Notes under the pieces: model-generated
Database searches by the model: none
Told to the model about the DNA's origin: nothing
The model's input: the letters and a program-made list of their open reading frames with translations, nothing else
Position numbers and translations under genes: made by a program
Shown here: in pieces, positions 23,340-35,908 of the stretch
Layout: the number at the start of each line of letters is the position of its first letter
Numbering within the stretch: position 1 is the first letter of the stretch
DNA from: Phyto melanocephala
Lineage: Eukaryota; Arthropoda; Insecta; Diptera; Rhinophoridae
DNA length: 64,000 bases
Assembly (NCBI GenBank): GCA_941918925.1
Contig: OW799234.1
Span: forward strand, 93,475,978 to 93,539,977
Direction of reading: 5' to 3'

Positions 23340-24655
23340 CTACTAAAAGGCTTTTGTAAATGTAGTCTTTCAATGAACGTGGGCGTTAAAGTAGGCGTGT
23401 CAATAAAGTTTCTGCTAATAAATACAACTTAGATATTTCAATATAGTTCTTTATTTTCCCAAAAACTTTGTCAATAGAGAAATTACATGAATTTAAGAAA
23501 ACCCGTTATATGGGAGGTAGGCGTTATAGTAGGCGTGTCACCTAAACTTTTTGGCACAACAACTACATTGATTAGAAGGATACATGTAGCAAATTTCCTC
23601 ATCATACCTCTAATTTTGTCTGTTTTAGTGGGCGTTATAGTAGGCGTGTTAAAGTTATTTTTACGAATGAGTACATTTTAGAAGTTTCAATATAGCCTTT
23701 TATTAATCCAAAATCTTTATTAATAGAGAAATTATATGAATTTTAGGTAAAACGTTATATGGGAGGTGGGCGTAAAAGTTGGCGTGGCACCTTAATTTTT
23801 TTGTACAATAATGACACTGCCTAGGGGGATATACGTAGCAAATTTGATCATCATACCTCTAATTTTGGCGGTTTTATGAGCTTTGAAATTTCATTAACGG
23901 TAGATAACGTGAAAAGTGGGCGTTATAGTAGGCGTGTCAAAGTTATTTTTGTGAATGAGTACATTTAAAATGTTTCAATATAGCCTTTTATTATTCCAAA
24001 ATCTTTTTTAATAGAGAAATTATATGAATTTTAGGTAAAACGTTATATGGGAGGTGGGCGTAAAAGTGGGCGTGGCACCTTAATTTTTTTGTACAATAAT
24101 GACACTGCCTAGGGGGATATACGTAGCAAATTTGATCATCATACCTCTAATTTTGTCGGTTTTATGAGCTTTTAAATTTCATTAACGGTAGATAACGTGA
24201 AAAGTGGGCGTTATAGTAGGCGTGTCAAAGTTATTTTTTCGAATGAGTACATTTTAGATGTTTCAATATAGCCCTTTATAATTCCAAAATCTTTATTAAT
24301 AGAGAAATTATATCAATTTTAGGTAAAACGTTATATGGGAGGTGGGCGTAAAAGTGGGCGTGGCACCTTAATTTTTTTGTACAATAATGACACTGCCTAG
24401 GGGGATATACGTAGCGAATTTGATCATCATACCTCTAATTTTGGAGGTTTTATGAGCTTTTAAATTTCATTAACGGTAGATAACGTGAAAAGTGGGCGTT
24501 ATAGTAGGCGTGTCAAAGTTATTTTTGCGAATGAGTACATTTTAGATGTTTCAATATAGCCCTTTATAATTCCAAAATCTTTATTAATAGAGAAATTATA
24601 TCAATTTTAGGTAAAACGTTATATGGGAGGTGGGCGTAAAAGTGGGCGTGGCACA
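23340..24655. repeat. 288-bp tandem units of HINE-A
   Basis: AGTGGGCGTTATAGTAGGCG recurs at 23627, 23915, 24203 and 24491, exactly 288 bp apart. Each unit also has TTATATGGGAGGTGGGCGTA and GATCATCATACCTCTAATTT. The middle units are nearly identical, suggesting recent homogenisation or expansion. Confidence 0.92.
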
Positions 24656-25286
24656 TTGATTTTCCGTTAAAAAAAAGCCTTTCACCAAAAAGCAAAGTGT
24701 GCAAAATTTCAGAGTCGTACATCCAATTTTGTTGCTTTTATGACGTTTTTGTTTTTAAATATACCGAAAAATACACTGTGCGGTATAAATTTTCGTACAT
24801 TTTGATCGATAACTCCTTTCCTAATGATTAGATTTAGGTAATTTTTGGTGAGAAATATTGCTTTGACTCGAGAAATATATATTCGAAGTTTCATGACTGT
24901 ACGTTAATCCATTTGGACACAATACTATTTTATTCGATGTTCGTAGAACACGGTTTTTTCGACCTACTCTTGCATTCCGAGCTATAACTCACTTCCTAAT
25001 ATTCCGATATAGCCCATTTTCAATACCAAACAAACCTTGTCTATAAGAAAGATTCTGGCAAAATTTGAGCGTCCTAGCTTTTTCGGTGCGACCTCTATCG
25101 TGCTTTCAACAGATGGACAGACGGACAGACGGACAGACGGACGGACATAGCTAGATCGTCATCAAATCAAACCCTGATTCAGAATATATATACTTTATGG
25201 GGTCTAAAATGGATATTTCGATGTGTTACAAACGGAATGACAAAATGAATATACCCCCACCATTTTTTTGGTGGCGGGTATAAAAA

Positions 25287-26801
25287 TACCTTAACAGTAT
25301 TTACTGATATTCAGCATTTATTTCTAATTATAGAAATTTAATTTGGTCACATAAAAAATATGAATTTGTTCACTTATGTAAATAAACAGAAACTAGTTAT
25401 TCCAATTATTAATCTAAATACAAGGAAATATATAAAATCGAATAAGTTTATCAAAAAGTTAAGAAGATGTAATCCATTGGATATGTGTGTAGTGTTTTGA
25501 ATACCGAGTAATTAATTAACTAAAGTAGAGTTTCCCGATAACAATGCATTGAGATAAATATTGTGTAATAGCCTTAAGAAATTTGTTCCAATAAATACTT
25601 TTTTAAAAAATAGGTATTAAAGATTATAAAAGAAATTTCACTCTAAAATCTAAACGATTTATGAAAGAAAATGTTAATATTTTTAAAAAGCAAAAAAAAA
25701 ATTTTAAATCCTATTACACCAAATTAAGTAAAACTATTTTTCTAGCTTGAAAAAGATTGACTGTTAAAGAACATTCAAAAATATTTTCTGTCAAAAAATT
25801 AGTTATCATATATCAATTTCTTATTAGTCTTTACTATAATTGGGAACACAACTGTATAATACACACACTTTCTTTTCATATCTGCTAAATTTGGTTTGAA
25901 TTAATTTTAAACGCATTTTAAATTAAGGGTGACCAAACTTGAAGTATCAGTGATCAATGGTAATCCCTACAAGTAGATGATCCAAAGCTTTTTGTGGCGG
26001 TTAATTAATTTTTTTGGACAAAAAAAAGCGATTTCAATAGGCTGGTGCCATTTGCAACACATAAAGAAAAACAATGAATATTTTGAAAGAAAAATTCGAA
26101 AATCGCATCATTTCACGTATAGGATAAGTGAATTAATTTCACACATTAATACTATCTTTTGTAAGGTTTTTTGAAATTTAAAATGTACAGCAATAATCCC
26201 TGACAGCTTAAAAATTCTAAAGCAACTTTTTCGAGTAGATATCAAATATTGACAACAGATTACCAAAAAACGTGGTTGAGAATTAAGGTAAAATGTTGTA
26301 AGCCTGCCCAGTCAGTAGGGGGGTTCACTTGACCAACATATTTTTTCATTTTTAACTGGAACCTATTTGTAATAAACTAAAATAAAAATATTATTTATAT
26401 CTAAAAAAAACACTTTTTGTTAACATTAATATTATACCCCAAATTTGCTCACCCTTTCTGTTTCTAAAATTTTACACTTTGTTGTTTGTTTTTGTAGTGA
26501 TAAACAGGAATATGCAGCTTAAAAAAGCATTTAATCTTTTTTGTTGTGTTTTTAGTTTGCTTTATTAAGTTGTAAATTTTTTGTTTATTTACATATGTAT
26601 ACATATACATATATACATACATATATATTTTTGTTCACACTTATTGTCAGTCATAAATTTTCTTTTTTTTTCTTTTTACATTCATGTTTACAAACATGTG
26701 TACAGTATTGTTTGTTATTGTTCATAGATACGTTTCATGACGTTACCTTTTGCTTTTGTTATTGACTATAACAATAACAAATATCTTCAGCAACAATTTT
26801 A
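25287..26801. other. Non-coding stretch
   Basis: AT-rich, with no supportable gene. An ATAC/TATA microsatellite-like tract lies near 26592-26632. A GC-richer patch near 26300-26330 (AAGCCTGCCCAGTCAGTAGG) is unassigned. Confidence 0.5.
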
Positions 26802-27731
26802 ATTCATTCGGACGTGCTGAATCTGATAATACCCATATTATCATCATCAGCCTAAATTTTGAATTTTAGGGTATATTTTTCTTTATTGTTTCCGCTGCGG
26901 TTCTTGAATTTTTAAATTTTTACATAGTCAACAAAAAATTTCATTTGATGCCTGTATTCAAGAAAAAAATTATACGCCATTTTGTTTGAGACGTCATCTT
27001 GAATTTAACATTTTTTCATAGTTCACTGTATTTTACTAATCAAGCCCATTGACATGAATATTGTGGGTATTGAAGGATTCGAATCATTAAATACTATATA
27101 TGATCCATATATCCTCCATTTTGTTAAAAAAGCCATCTTAGATTTTATATTTTTTCGTAATTTCAAGCCCTTTTATTTAATATAAATACTGAGAGGGTTA
27201 AAGAGGATATATTTTTAATGTTGTTTTTTTTTGTGCCTATACCTCAGTCAGTTTCAAAGTAAGTTTCACTTAGTTTTTCTTAAAAATTATTTTTTTAAAA
27301 TAATTTTTGTTTAAAACTTGACCGATTAGTGACCCATTTGTCCAAATTTTTTTTACGAATGGCCCTAGAAGCATACCATAACTATAAATAGTAACAATAT
27401 CTTTAGTGTCTATAAATTAGGCCTGGACTAAAGAATTAAATATTTTGATTTACATAAGGGGAAAAAAACAAAGTCAATCGTGTTTATTTGCTCAAATCTC
27501 AGCAAGCTATAGATAATTCTGGATTTCAGTAGCGATTCATTCACAACTATTTAAAAAAAAATGTATACCCCACATTTTTGTGTGCAACATGTGGTGGTTT
27601 CTAAAAGTTGTTTTCAAATTTCAACCAACACATTGATAGATGGACAGATGGACATTGCTCAATCGACTTCCCTATTCATACGATTTCAGAAAATTTATAT
27701 TTTACTTTTACGACAGGTAAAGAGTATAATA
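26802..27731 (-). mobile_element. HINE family C, copy 1
   Basis: On the minus strand the 5' end is near 27731 (TTATACTCTTTACC), followed by a CTGTCCATCTATC-like tract near 27640. The body carries the CATTTTGTTT.AGACG.CATCTTGAATTT repeat near 26980-27005 and again near 27118. The 3' hairpin-like ATTCAGCACGTCCGAAT lies near 26808. It shares the overall HINE plan but has a body distinct from families A and B. Confidence 0.65.
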
Positions 27732-29235
27732 ACTCACGAAATAATGTTAAATTTGGAAACAGAACTAATCTTTTTCTTGAACCAAATATCATCAAACTAT
27801 ATAACATGAGATTGATGATGTTGTAATTTTATTTAATCCAAAAAAATTTAATTAATTAATATTTCTAAAAGGGAACATTTTTGTGATCACATCTTTTTCA
27901 CCGAAAAATTGTATATTGTAAAAATACATTTATATTAGCATAGATCTTTACATATAAAAAATAGTTCTATAAAGCATTAAACACATAGACCACAGCAGGC
28001 TACATAGCTACACGACTACAAATGCAGCTGGCTTCAATTGCAACACTGTAGTCAACTTCAGAATTATGTTGCAAATAACAGCAGCAACATAAAAATAAAT
28101 TGATGAACAGCTGTTTGCTATAGAAATGTTTATTTCGGTGTATATTTCAGCCGCATTCAGGTATTTAACATTTGTAAAAATAAAATTACTTGTTTTAAAT
28201 ATATGTATACCACTTTATACATAAAATAAATAAAATAAAAAGAATTTTTAAGCTCGTATAAATTTTACAATTCTTGTTATATTGGCAGCACTTAATTTGA
28301 TTTTTGCCGCACATTACAATTAGCTTAAGTAGGCGCCGCCGCCAAATATAACCGTGCTAGTCGCCTCTATATAAACGGTGTATTATATTTTTAACAGATT
28401 ATAGTCGATAGCTTGTTGCTATCTATGTGTTTAATACTTAATAAGTATATAGTATAATTGTTCTTTATTATACGGGTTACAACATACATACATCTCCACC
28501 ACCCTCCAAGAATGTTCAACCTACGCCAATGGAATTCAATTAATTAATACGAAACAGCTTAGGCTCAAGTGCCACAATATAAAACAATGCTTATCGCTAC
28601 TAAATGTAACGAAAAAAAATTATTTACCACAATTTCTTAATAAGTATATATAATTATTAATAAGCATAACATATTCGAGTAATAATTAAAATACTATATA
28701 TAAAATAATGACTTGTAAAGTGTGCCATAGAGCATACAGATAATTCATAATCAATTTTTAAATTTATCAAAGGTTTACAAGATGAATTTTGAACATAAAC
28801 TTTCTTTAATAAACTATCTATAAGTTTTAAAATTGAAAATGAATAAAGTCAAAAAATATTCATTCAGGAAACGGCGAATTGCTACTTTTTAGTAGATTTT
28901 CACTGTCAAGGCGGATTCGTGTCACAGATGGCAAATTTATTAAATATAATACGTTTAATTTAATAAAATTTGTTTAAAAGAATATATCGTCGTTTAATAA
29001 CAAAACGGGAATCCTATTTATCACTTATGCATAAATAAACGAAATCATGGCGAATTTAATTAATTTTGACTTTATGCTTTCCGTTTGAATAATTGGTTTA
29101 CTAGGGTTATAGCGCTAGTTATAAGTGCACTGATGCAAGCGCAAACCATATGTGTGTAACAAAACAAGAAAGCATATACATATATTGATACAAATATTTT
29201 CTGCAAAAACAGTACTTTATTTGTATTGTAAACAG
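27732..29235. other. Non-coding stretch with possible solo LTR
   Basis: No gene. Bases 28067-28484 begin TGTTGCAAAT and end GGGTTACAACA, with a TATA box (CTATATAAACGG) near 28367. This is a solo-LTR-like layout, but no target duplication is visible, so I do not call an element. The minus frame 29072-29398 overlaps the left end of the following element and shows no domain. Confidence 0.4.
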
Positions 29236-31233
29236 CGCACAGAGGAGTATTTGGCCTGAAAAGCTGGCCAAAATTATTAAACGTATTTTTTGAATTAAAA
29301 GTTTTAGTTTTCTGATAGTTGTAGGTGTAGTATGATATAAAAAGTCTAGTGGCAGATTTTGAAAAAATTACACTGCGGAACAAAAGTACACTGCACAAAA
29401 AAAAATTTTTGTCTCTGCTAGAAATAAAAGTATGTGGACTATATTGGTTTTGATGCCCTTAATTCAAATCTGTTTTCCGTTTTTCTCTAGAACGTAAGGA
29501 TTTTCTCCTCAAGGCGTGGCATATTTCACTCTCTAAATCGTTGGGTTGCCTAAAATATTTTGTCATAACTTGAAAACGGATTCTCTGATTTTAATAGGAG
29601 GAGAATCAGAAGATGCACCAAAAAATTCTTCTTAAACTAACCAAACACATTTCATTTCTATCTATAACTATTTCGGAGTTATTAAAAATTAAATGGCGAA
29701 AAAAATTTTTTCCTGCAAAATTCGTCAAAATTTTTGTTTTCAAAATGCAATAAAAAAAATTAAAGAACCAAAAAGTTTAAATTTTTAAGATTTTTCCAAA
29801 AGCCACATTCCTAAGGAATAAAAGACGGCATAAATAGTAAAACTCAATTAAAAAATGTTGATTTTAAAGGTTTAAACTCATTCTCATTGATCTTATTGAT
29901 AGACTGTATGTACATGCATACATATGATTTACGGTCTAATTCAAAAAGAAATTTTGAAAATTGTAATGCTCTTTTAAAACAAGTATTTTTATGAAAAAAG
30001 GCTTTATTATATTTATTTTATATTATTTAATACTTAATATACGGAAAAGTTAAACTAATAACAATTCCTTAATAATTATTATGTCGTATGTATATCCTTA
30101 GTAGCTGCATTATCGGTGTCAGGAAGAAGAAGTGTGATGGTTTTTGATGAAAAAACTTTTTTATTGATCCGTTCTCCTTGCGTACTGCAGCTTATAAAAG
30201 AGTCACTGCTCAGAAATAACCTATTCAAGACATCTTGATTTGTATCGCTTCTGCTGAATATCCTCGAATAATTCGTGCGATATTATCGTAAGCGCTTATT
30301 TCTGGCCTCGGCAGCTTCTTCTGACAATTGGATGGTAGCCTGATACCTAGGTGCCCATGTATTTTTTATGTACCTATATTAATTTTTTGTAAACTTATTT
30401 TTGTAATTAATGCTTTTAATAATTATTCTTATTAGGTACGTAAATTTATTTTTTTACATAAAATGTTTTGTATAGCAGGTTTGATATACCTGTATGGGAA
30501 TGTGTGGGACATTCTCTTATAACTATTATGGATAATAAAGAATTTTTCAAATTTATAATTAAAGGCAGGTATTAACATTGTAAAGTGTTAAAGTGATGGG
30601 AATAACAGTTGAAATCAATAACTCAAAATACGTAAAAGTTTATGACGAAAAAGAAAAAGTGCCTGGTGAGCAAAAATAGAGGAAATGTAAAAATTTAAAA
30701 AAATCGTCAAAAATAATGGCGCAAACTTGCGCACACTTTTTTTTTGGTTTCTAAAATAAGATATTTAAAATTTTATTGTAGTACCAAAGATTATTCGTAG
30801 AGATGCTAACCTCACTTTCAAAAAGCTCTTCTTCTTCTTTTTTTGCAAAAAAAGTGTATAATTTTTTTTTAGCCTTTGAACGAATTGTTTGAACATGAAT
30901 ATTCAACATATTTTAATTTTTTTTTTCTTTTTTAAATACCTTTTGATCAAACCCTTCAGCGAAAAAAAATGATCGTTAAACCTTTATTCGTTTGGCCACA
31001 AAAAATATAAACATCCACAAGCCAAAAAAAATATTTAAATCTTATATAATTTTTTACACTTTCCTGACTTTAGCGGGGTCTCAGAGCTACAAACCGCAAC
31101 TAAAAGTCTTCAAAATTTACAATATAATGTAAAACATTGCTGTCTGTCGAGCTGCGTACTTAGTTCTTAAGATTTCTTAAGATTCAGTTTTGCCTTTTTG
31201 GTCAGCTTTTTAGGTCAAATACTCCTCTGTGCG
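29236..31233. mobile_element. Unclassified 2-kb element with about 38-bp inverted ends
   Basis: CGCACAGAGGAGTATTTGGC, continuing to CTGGCCAAAA, starts at 29236. Its reverse complement, with few mismatches (TTTGACCTAAAAAGCTGACC), ends at 31233. Between them lie AT-rich sequence and a coding remnant (30063-30345, minus). No flanking direct repeat is obvious, and the right end abuts a mariner transposase remnant. The superfamily is unknown. Confidence 0.6.
30063..30345 (-). pseudogene. Unrecognised transposon-type protein remnant
   Basis: The minus strand has coding-like composition with one in-frame stop. It includes EEAAEARNKRLR, a stop, YRTNYSR, SDTNQDVLNRLFLSSD, and SKTITLLLPDTDNAATKD. The AEARNK..YR.N..R and DTNQDVLNRL..SSD pattern looks like a real conserved protein, but I cannot name the family. 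Its position inside an inverted-repeat element suggests an element-encoded protein. No start is visible and both sides dissolve into AT-rich sequence. Confidence 0.5.
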
Positions 31234-31647
31234 ATGCCACATGCCACACAGCACGCTTAACAATGGACTTATTGACAGGCGAGTTCGGTGAACATTTTAT
31301 TTCACGTTCGGGACCGGTCAATTGGCCGCCTAGATCGTGCGATTTAACGCCTTTAGACTATTTTTTGTGGGGCTATGTTAAAGCTCATGTCTATACACAC
31401 ATGCACGCTTCAATTGACGCATTAGAAGACAACATTGAAGCATTTATTCATGATATACCGGCCGAAATGTTTTATGCCAAAATTGGACTAAGCGGATGGA
31501 ACATTTGAGGCGCAGTCACGGTCAACATTTGCATGAAATAATCATTAAACATTAAAATATATGGACCGTACTATCGATTCAAATAAAGATTTCATGAATT
31601 TTTCTAAATTTTATGTGTTTTTTTTATCTTAAAAAATCACCCTTTAT
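31234..31647 (+). pseudogene. Mariner-class transposase C-terminal remnant
   Basis: Reading from 31235, the frame gives D-A-T-C-H-T-A-R (a form of the second catalytic Asp motif, lacking its usual Gly) and then WPPRSCDLTPLDYFLWGYVK with the third catalytic Asp at about codon 37. It continues to about 31490, where loss of one base shifts the final stretch (RMEHLRRS.GQHLHEI.IKH) into the next frame. The element's right end is probably TCACCCTTTA near 31647. The N-terminal two thirds is missing; the left limit coincides exactly with the inverted end of the preceding element. Confidence 0.8.
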
Positions 31648-32093
31648 ATACTCATTATAGTTTTTTTTTTTTTTAATTTTGCAAGATTTTGTTTACATGT
31701 TTATTAAAGGCTCTCTATACTTATCCATTCTGAATGTCAAAACTCATACCTAAATATTTTAAACAATAAAGTACTCGCCGAATTGAAACCACCTTATAAA
31801 TTATGGTCTACTATTTCATTTTGCTTTAAAATATTTTTCAGTTCAATATAATGAAAATCAGAAGTGCACAACTAAGTACTACCTGATCTTGTGTTAATTT
31901 TGCCTATGCCTACTGATTAAGTTAATTTCTTTTTTTATGGGATATTATCTTGATTTTTATTAAAATCATGTAATTAAATATTATATATATATATATATCA
32001 GTGTAATGTGAATGCAGTAAAATTAAAAAAAAAATTCTTGCATATGCAAATGCATATCAGTATTTGTAACGGTAATGACCTTATTATACCCTT
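31648..32093. other. Non-coding AT-rich stretch
   Basis: T runs near 31662 and a TA microsatellite near 31981-32000; nothing else recognised. Confidence 0.55.
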
Positions 32094-32816
32094 CACACAG
32101 TGAAAAAGGGTATATATAGGTTTGTCATTCCGTGTGAAATTTCTACAATTTTCATTTCCGACCCCATAAAGTATATATTTTTTGAAAGCTTATGAATAGG
32201 GGAGTCGATTAAGCCCTGTCAGTCTGTCCGTCTGTCCGTATGTCCGTCTGACCGTCTGTCCGTGTGTATGTTGAAATCAACTTTTTGAAGCCCCCCGACA
32301 TAGGTTGGACCCGGGTAAGGTATTAAAACATCAGAAATATTCGGGAGTAGATCGGTATTGAAAATCAGAAACATAGGTACATAAACAACTGAGATATGAG
32401 CAAAAACCCACGACCACCTCGATTTTCTTTTCACAAAAACAATATTACAACAACAACATACATACATACGAACGTGGCATCGAATCCCAGCTGAGCCAAA
32501 AAAAATTTTTTTTTAATTTTTTTAAAATTTTTTTTTTAATTTTTTTTTTATTTTTTTTTTATTTTTTATTTAATATATTATATATATTTTTATTATTATT
32601 TTTTTTTTTTAATTTTTTTTTATTTTTTTTTGTTTTATATATATTATATATGTATATAATAATTTTTTTTTTTAATTTTTTTTTAAATATTTTTTTTTAA
32701 ATTTTTTTTTTTTTTGTTTTTTAACATACATATGTGAATTTACTGTTATTGCATGACTACACGTTGTGAAGGGTATATAAGATTCGGCATGGCCGAATAT
32801 AGCACTCTTACTTGTT
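32094..32816 (+). mobile_element. HINE family B, tandem copy 1
   Basis: It starts TTATACCCTTCACACAGTG, whose stem pairs with the nearby AAAGGGTATATA. The CCCCATAAAGTATATATTTT block and GTCTGTCCGTCTGTCC repeats (32221-32265) follow, then a conserved 3' flank (GTTGAAATCAACTTTTTGAA). A 230-bp A/T low-complexity core (32495-32720) precedes the 3' part GAAGGGTATATAAGATTCGG and a TTCGGCATGGCCGAA hairpin, and it ends CTTGTT. This is the DINE-1/HINE plan, including a central low-complexity block. No protein; the similar minus frames of copies B are shadows. Confidence 0.88.
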
Positions 32817-33607
32817 ATACCCTTCACACAGTGAAAAAGGGTATATATAGGTTTGTCATTCCGTGTGAAATTTCTACAATTTTCATTTCCGACCCCATAA
32901 AGTATATATTTTCTGAAAGCTTATGAATAGAGGAGTCGATTAAGCCCTGACCGTCTGTCCGTCTGTCCGTCTGTCCGTCTGTCCGTCTGTCCGTCTGACC
33001 GTCTGTCCGTGTGTATGTTGAAATCAACTTTTTGAAGCCCCCCGACATAGGTTGGACCCGGGTAAGGTATTAAAATATCAGAAATATTCGGGAGTAGATC
33101 GGTATTGAAAATCAGAAAGATCGGTACATAAACAACTGAGATATGAGCAAAAACCCACGACCACCTCGATTTTCTTTTCATAAAAACAACATTACAACAA
33201 CAACATACATACATACAAACGTGTATACTGGTTAGAGAAAACGTGGCATCGAATCCCAGCTGAGGCAAAAAAAATTTTTTTTAAATTTTTTTAAAATTTT
33301 TTTTTTTAATTTTTTTTTTATTTTTTTTTTTATTTTTTATTTAATATATTATATATATTTTTATTATTATTTTTTTTTTAATTTTTTTTTTATTTTTTTT
33401 TTGTTTTATATATATTATATATGTATATAATAATTTTTTTTTTTTAATTTTTTTTTTAAATTTTTTTTTTTTAAATTTTTTTTTTATTTTTTATTTTTTT
33501 TTTGTTTTTTTTTTAACATACATACGTGAATTTACTGTTATTGCATGACTACACGTTGTGAAGGGTATATAAGATTCGGCACGGCCGAATATAGCGCTTT
33601 TACTTGT
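32815..33607 (+). mobile_element. HINE family B, tandem copy 2
   Basis: It begins at the very TT that ends copy 1, in the same orientation. Near identical to copy 1 apart from a longer GTCTGTCC tract (32951-33010), a short extra segment near 33221-33240 and a longer A/T core. It ends with TTCGGCACGGCCGAA and CTTTTACTTGTT. Confidence 0.88.
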
Positions 33608-33734
33608 TTTTAATTTAATTCGCTCTTAACGAAATCTTAAACCAAAATTTTTTTCTTTTTGTATATAATTCTTATATATATTTTAAGCAAATACAACAAA
33701 ACGTTTTAGCAAAATTATTTTATAAACACAACAA
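33608..33734. other. Short non-coding spacer
   Basis: No feature seen. Confidence 0.5.
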
Positions 33735-34399
33735 CCCAGCAAAAACTAGGTAATGACTTGCTCTTACTAAACAACATACTTTTCAATGACTACTACATAT
33801 CGTCTGTCTTACTAAGAAGTATTTTAGTAATGACTTGATTTATAATGTGTTACGTAAGTACTTGATTTCAGACATTTGCTTAGATACACACACAACACAA
33901 TTTCTTACTGCGAAATTTACTAGAAACCATTCAAATACATAACTTTTTATAATTCTCATTTAGTTTAACGCGCTTAGGGTATAAGTAATAATTATTTTGA
34001 AAACAGCGGCAAAGCACTTCATTAACAAAGTGATGACTTATAGATTTTCACTGATTGTTAAATTTCAAATTAACGTATCTCAGAATAATCTAACCGAATT
34101 TTTGTCCTTAGAACAACCGAACGACTTCTGTAAGTCCATAATAGTAATGGGTTATTTAGGTTATTAAAATCAAGTACTTATATATTGCTATAGGAGTAAG
34201 TACTTATTTAAGTCCCTATTTATGAGCGACCGTAATAAGTACTTATACGAGTCCCTATTTGTAAGCGAGGGTGGTAAGTACTTGCCTCCAATGACATCGC
34301 CGTGTTAAAATAATGGGTTTAGATGCCAAATTGTAAGTAGTGAACAACTGTTTTCTAGTACTTTCAAGTCATTATAATGTAATGTGTTATTTTGCTGGG
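33735..34399. mobile_element. Candidate MITE with CCCAGCAAAA ends
   Basis: CCCAGCAAAA at 33735 is mirrored by TTTTGCTGGG ending at 34399. Just inside, TAATGACTTG (left) is mirrored by CAAGTCATTA (right). The body repeats GTAAGTACTT-type words, and two tandem units near 34192-34285 share AAGTACTTAT...AGTCCCTATTT...AGCGA. No protein. Target duplication not resolved. Confidence 0.6.
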
Positions 34400-34971
34400 A
34401 ATTAACACTTTTTTATTTTTGTATAAATAAAAACATATTTTCAATCCTATATTTAAAACCAATCGTGACTTTGACACACGACGCACTGACGTCTTTTGCA
34501 GAAAAACGAACACACAAATAAAAACAAATAAGAGCACTTTATTTGGCCATGCCGGTTCTAATAATACCCTTCACCGCCATGTACATAGTTATAATGATCA
34601 CATCGTAGCTTAGCCTAGATTTTAGATTTCATGTAATACGCCATATCCTTAATTATCGACGCCATATTTGATTTTGAATTTTTACATAGTTACCTGTATT
34701 CTACTAGTCAAGCCCTTTCATTTGATACCTATATTGTTGGGGTTAAAAAAACATTTTCCGCCATTTTTTTTAAGACGCCATCTTGAATTTTACAGTTTTT
34801 TAATAGTTTACTACTTTGTACTGGTCAAGCCCTTTTATTTGATACCAATACAGCTAAAGGGGACAAAGCAGTACTACTATATTTGACTCATATATTCACC
34901 ATTTAATCTAAAACCCCATCTTGGATTTCTTTTCTCATAGCAAACTATATTTTAATACTCAAGCTCTTTCA

Positions 34972-35682
34972 TTATACCCTTCACCTGTGGTGCACAAGGG
35001 TATATATAGCTTTGTCTTTCCGTTTGTAATTTCTACAATTTTCATTTCCGACCCCTTATGAATAGAGGAGTCGATTAAGCCCTGACCGTCTGTCCGTCTG
35101 CCCGTCTGTCCGTGTGTTGGTTGAAATCAACTTTTAGAAGCAACTTTATGTTCCTCAGATCTGTATATCGTATCAATCTCTTGGAAATATCCAGGAATGA
35201 ATCGCTGTTGACATTCAGCACAATCGCCCCATAACTTTCTGAGATATGAGCAAAAAACCACGACCACCTCGTTTTTTTACACAATTACAACACCAACATA
35301 CATATATACATACATGCAAAAAACATGCCATAAAAAAAATTACAAAAAAAAAATATATTAAAAATAAAAAAAAGTAATAAAAAAAATCACAAAAAAAATT
35401 TAAAAAAAATTTAAAAAAATTGTTTAAAAATTTTTATAAAAAAATTTTTTTAAAAACTTAAAAAAAAAATAATAAAATATAAATAATATCTTAAATAAAA
35501 TAAGATAAAATTTTTTTGGCTCAGCTGGGATTCGATGCCACATTTAGTCTAACCAGTATATACATATGTACGTATTTTATATGAGATGAATGGTGATACA
35601 AACAATAGTTATTGCATGACTACACGTTGTGAAGGGTATATAAGATTCGGCACGGCCGAATATAGCACTGTTACTTGTTTGA
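34972..35682 (+). mobile_element. HINE family B copy nested in HINE-C
   Basis: It starts TTATACCCTTCACCTGTGG with its paired AAGGGTATATATAG. A GTCTGTCCGTCTGCCC tract (35088-35120) and an A-rich core (35330-35510, strand-swapped relative to other copies) follow, then the 3' hairpin TTCGGCACGGCCGAA and TTACTTGTT at 35682. More diverged than the pair at 32094-33607. Confidence 0.82.
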
Positions 35683-35908
35683 TCCTCATATTAGCTTTTT
35701 TGGTTGTATAGAAACTAAAAAATATCTATTTCCGTTTTTAAATTTAAAAAAAAAACACCGAATCAGTTGTACTTTGATGCTTATATCTCAGTTGATTTCA
35801 AACCGATGTGTTAGTTTCTCTTAGAAATAATTTTTGAGATTATAGCTTTAGCGTTCTAAAATTATTAGGAGTTTAAAAAAATTTGATATATTTTCAAAAA
35901 TATATCGT

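Larger units (their letters stand above)
22568..25286 (-). mobile_element. HINE family A, full-length copy 2
   Basis: Same architecture and orientation as copy 1: 5' end at 25286, CCCCATAAAGTATATATA near 25190, GTCCGTCTGTC octamer tract near 25110-25145, 288-bp units, captured mariner, 3' hairpin and CTTGTT at 22568. It is about 550 bp longer than copy 1, in line with two additional 288-bp units. Confidence 0.9.

Noticed and set aside
27079..27090. GATTCGAATC word resembling a tRNA T-arm
   Set aside because: No matching anticodon or acceptor stem structure around it; no tRNA found anywhere in the window.
32219..33268. Similar minus-strand frames in tandem HINE-B copies, and one at 35075-35284
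   Set aside because: They arise from the conserved 5' part of non-coding HINE elements, including translated GTCTGTCC repeats. Similarity between them reflects element identity, not coding selection.
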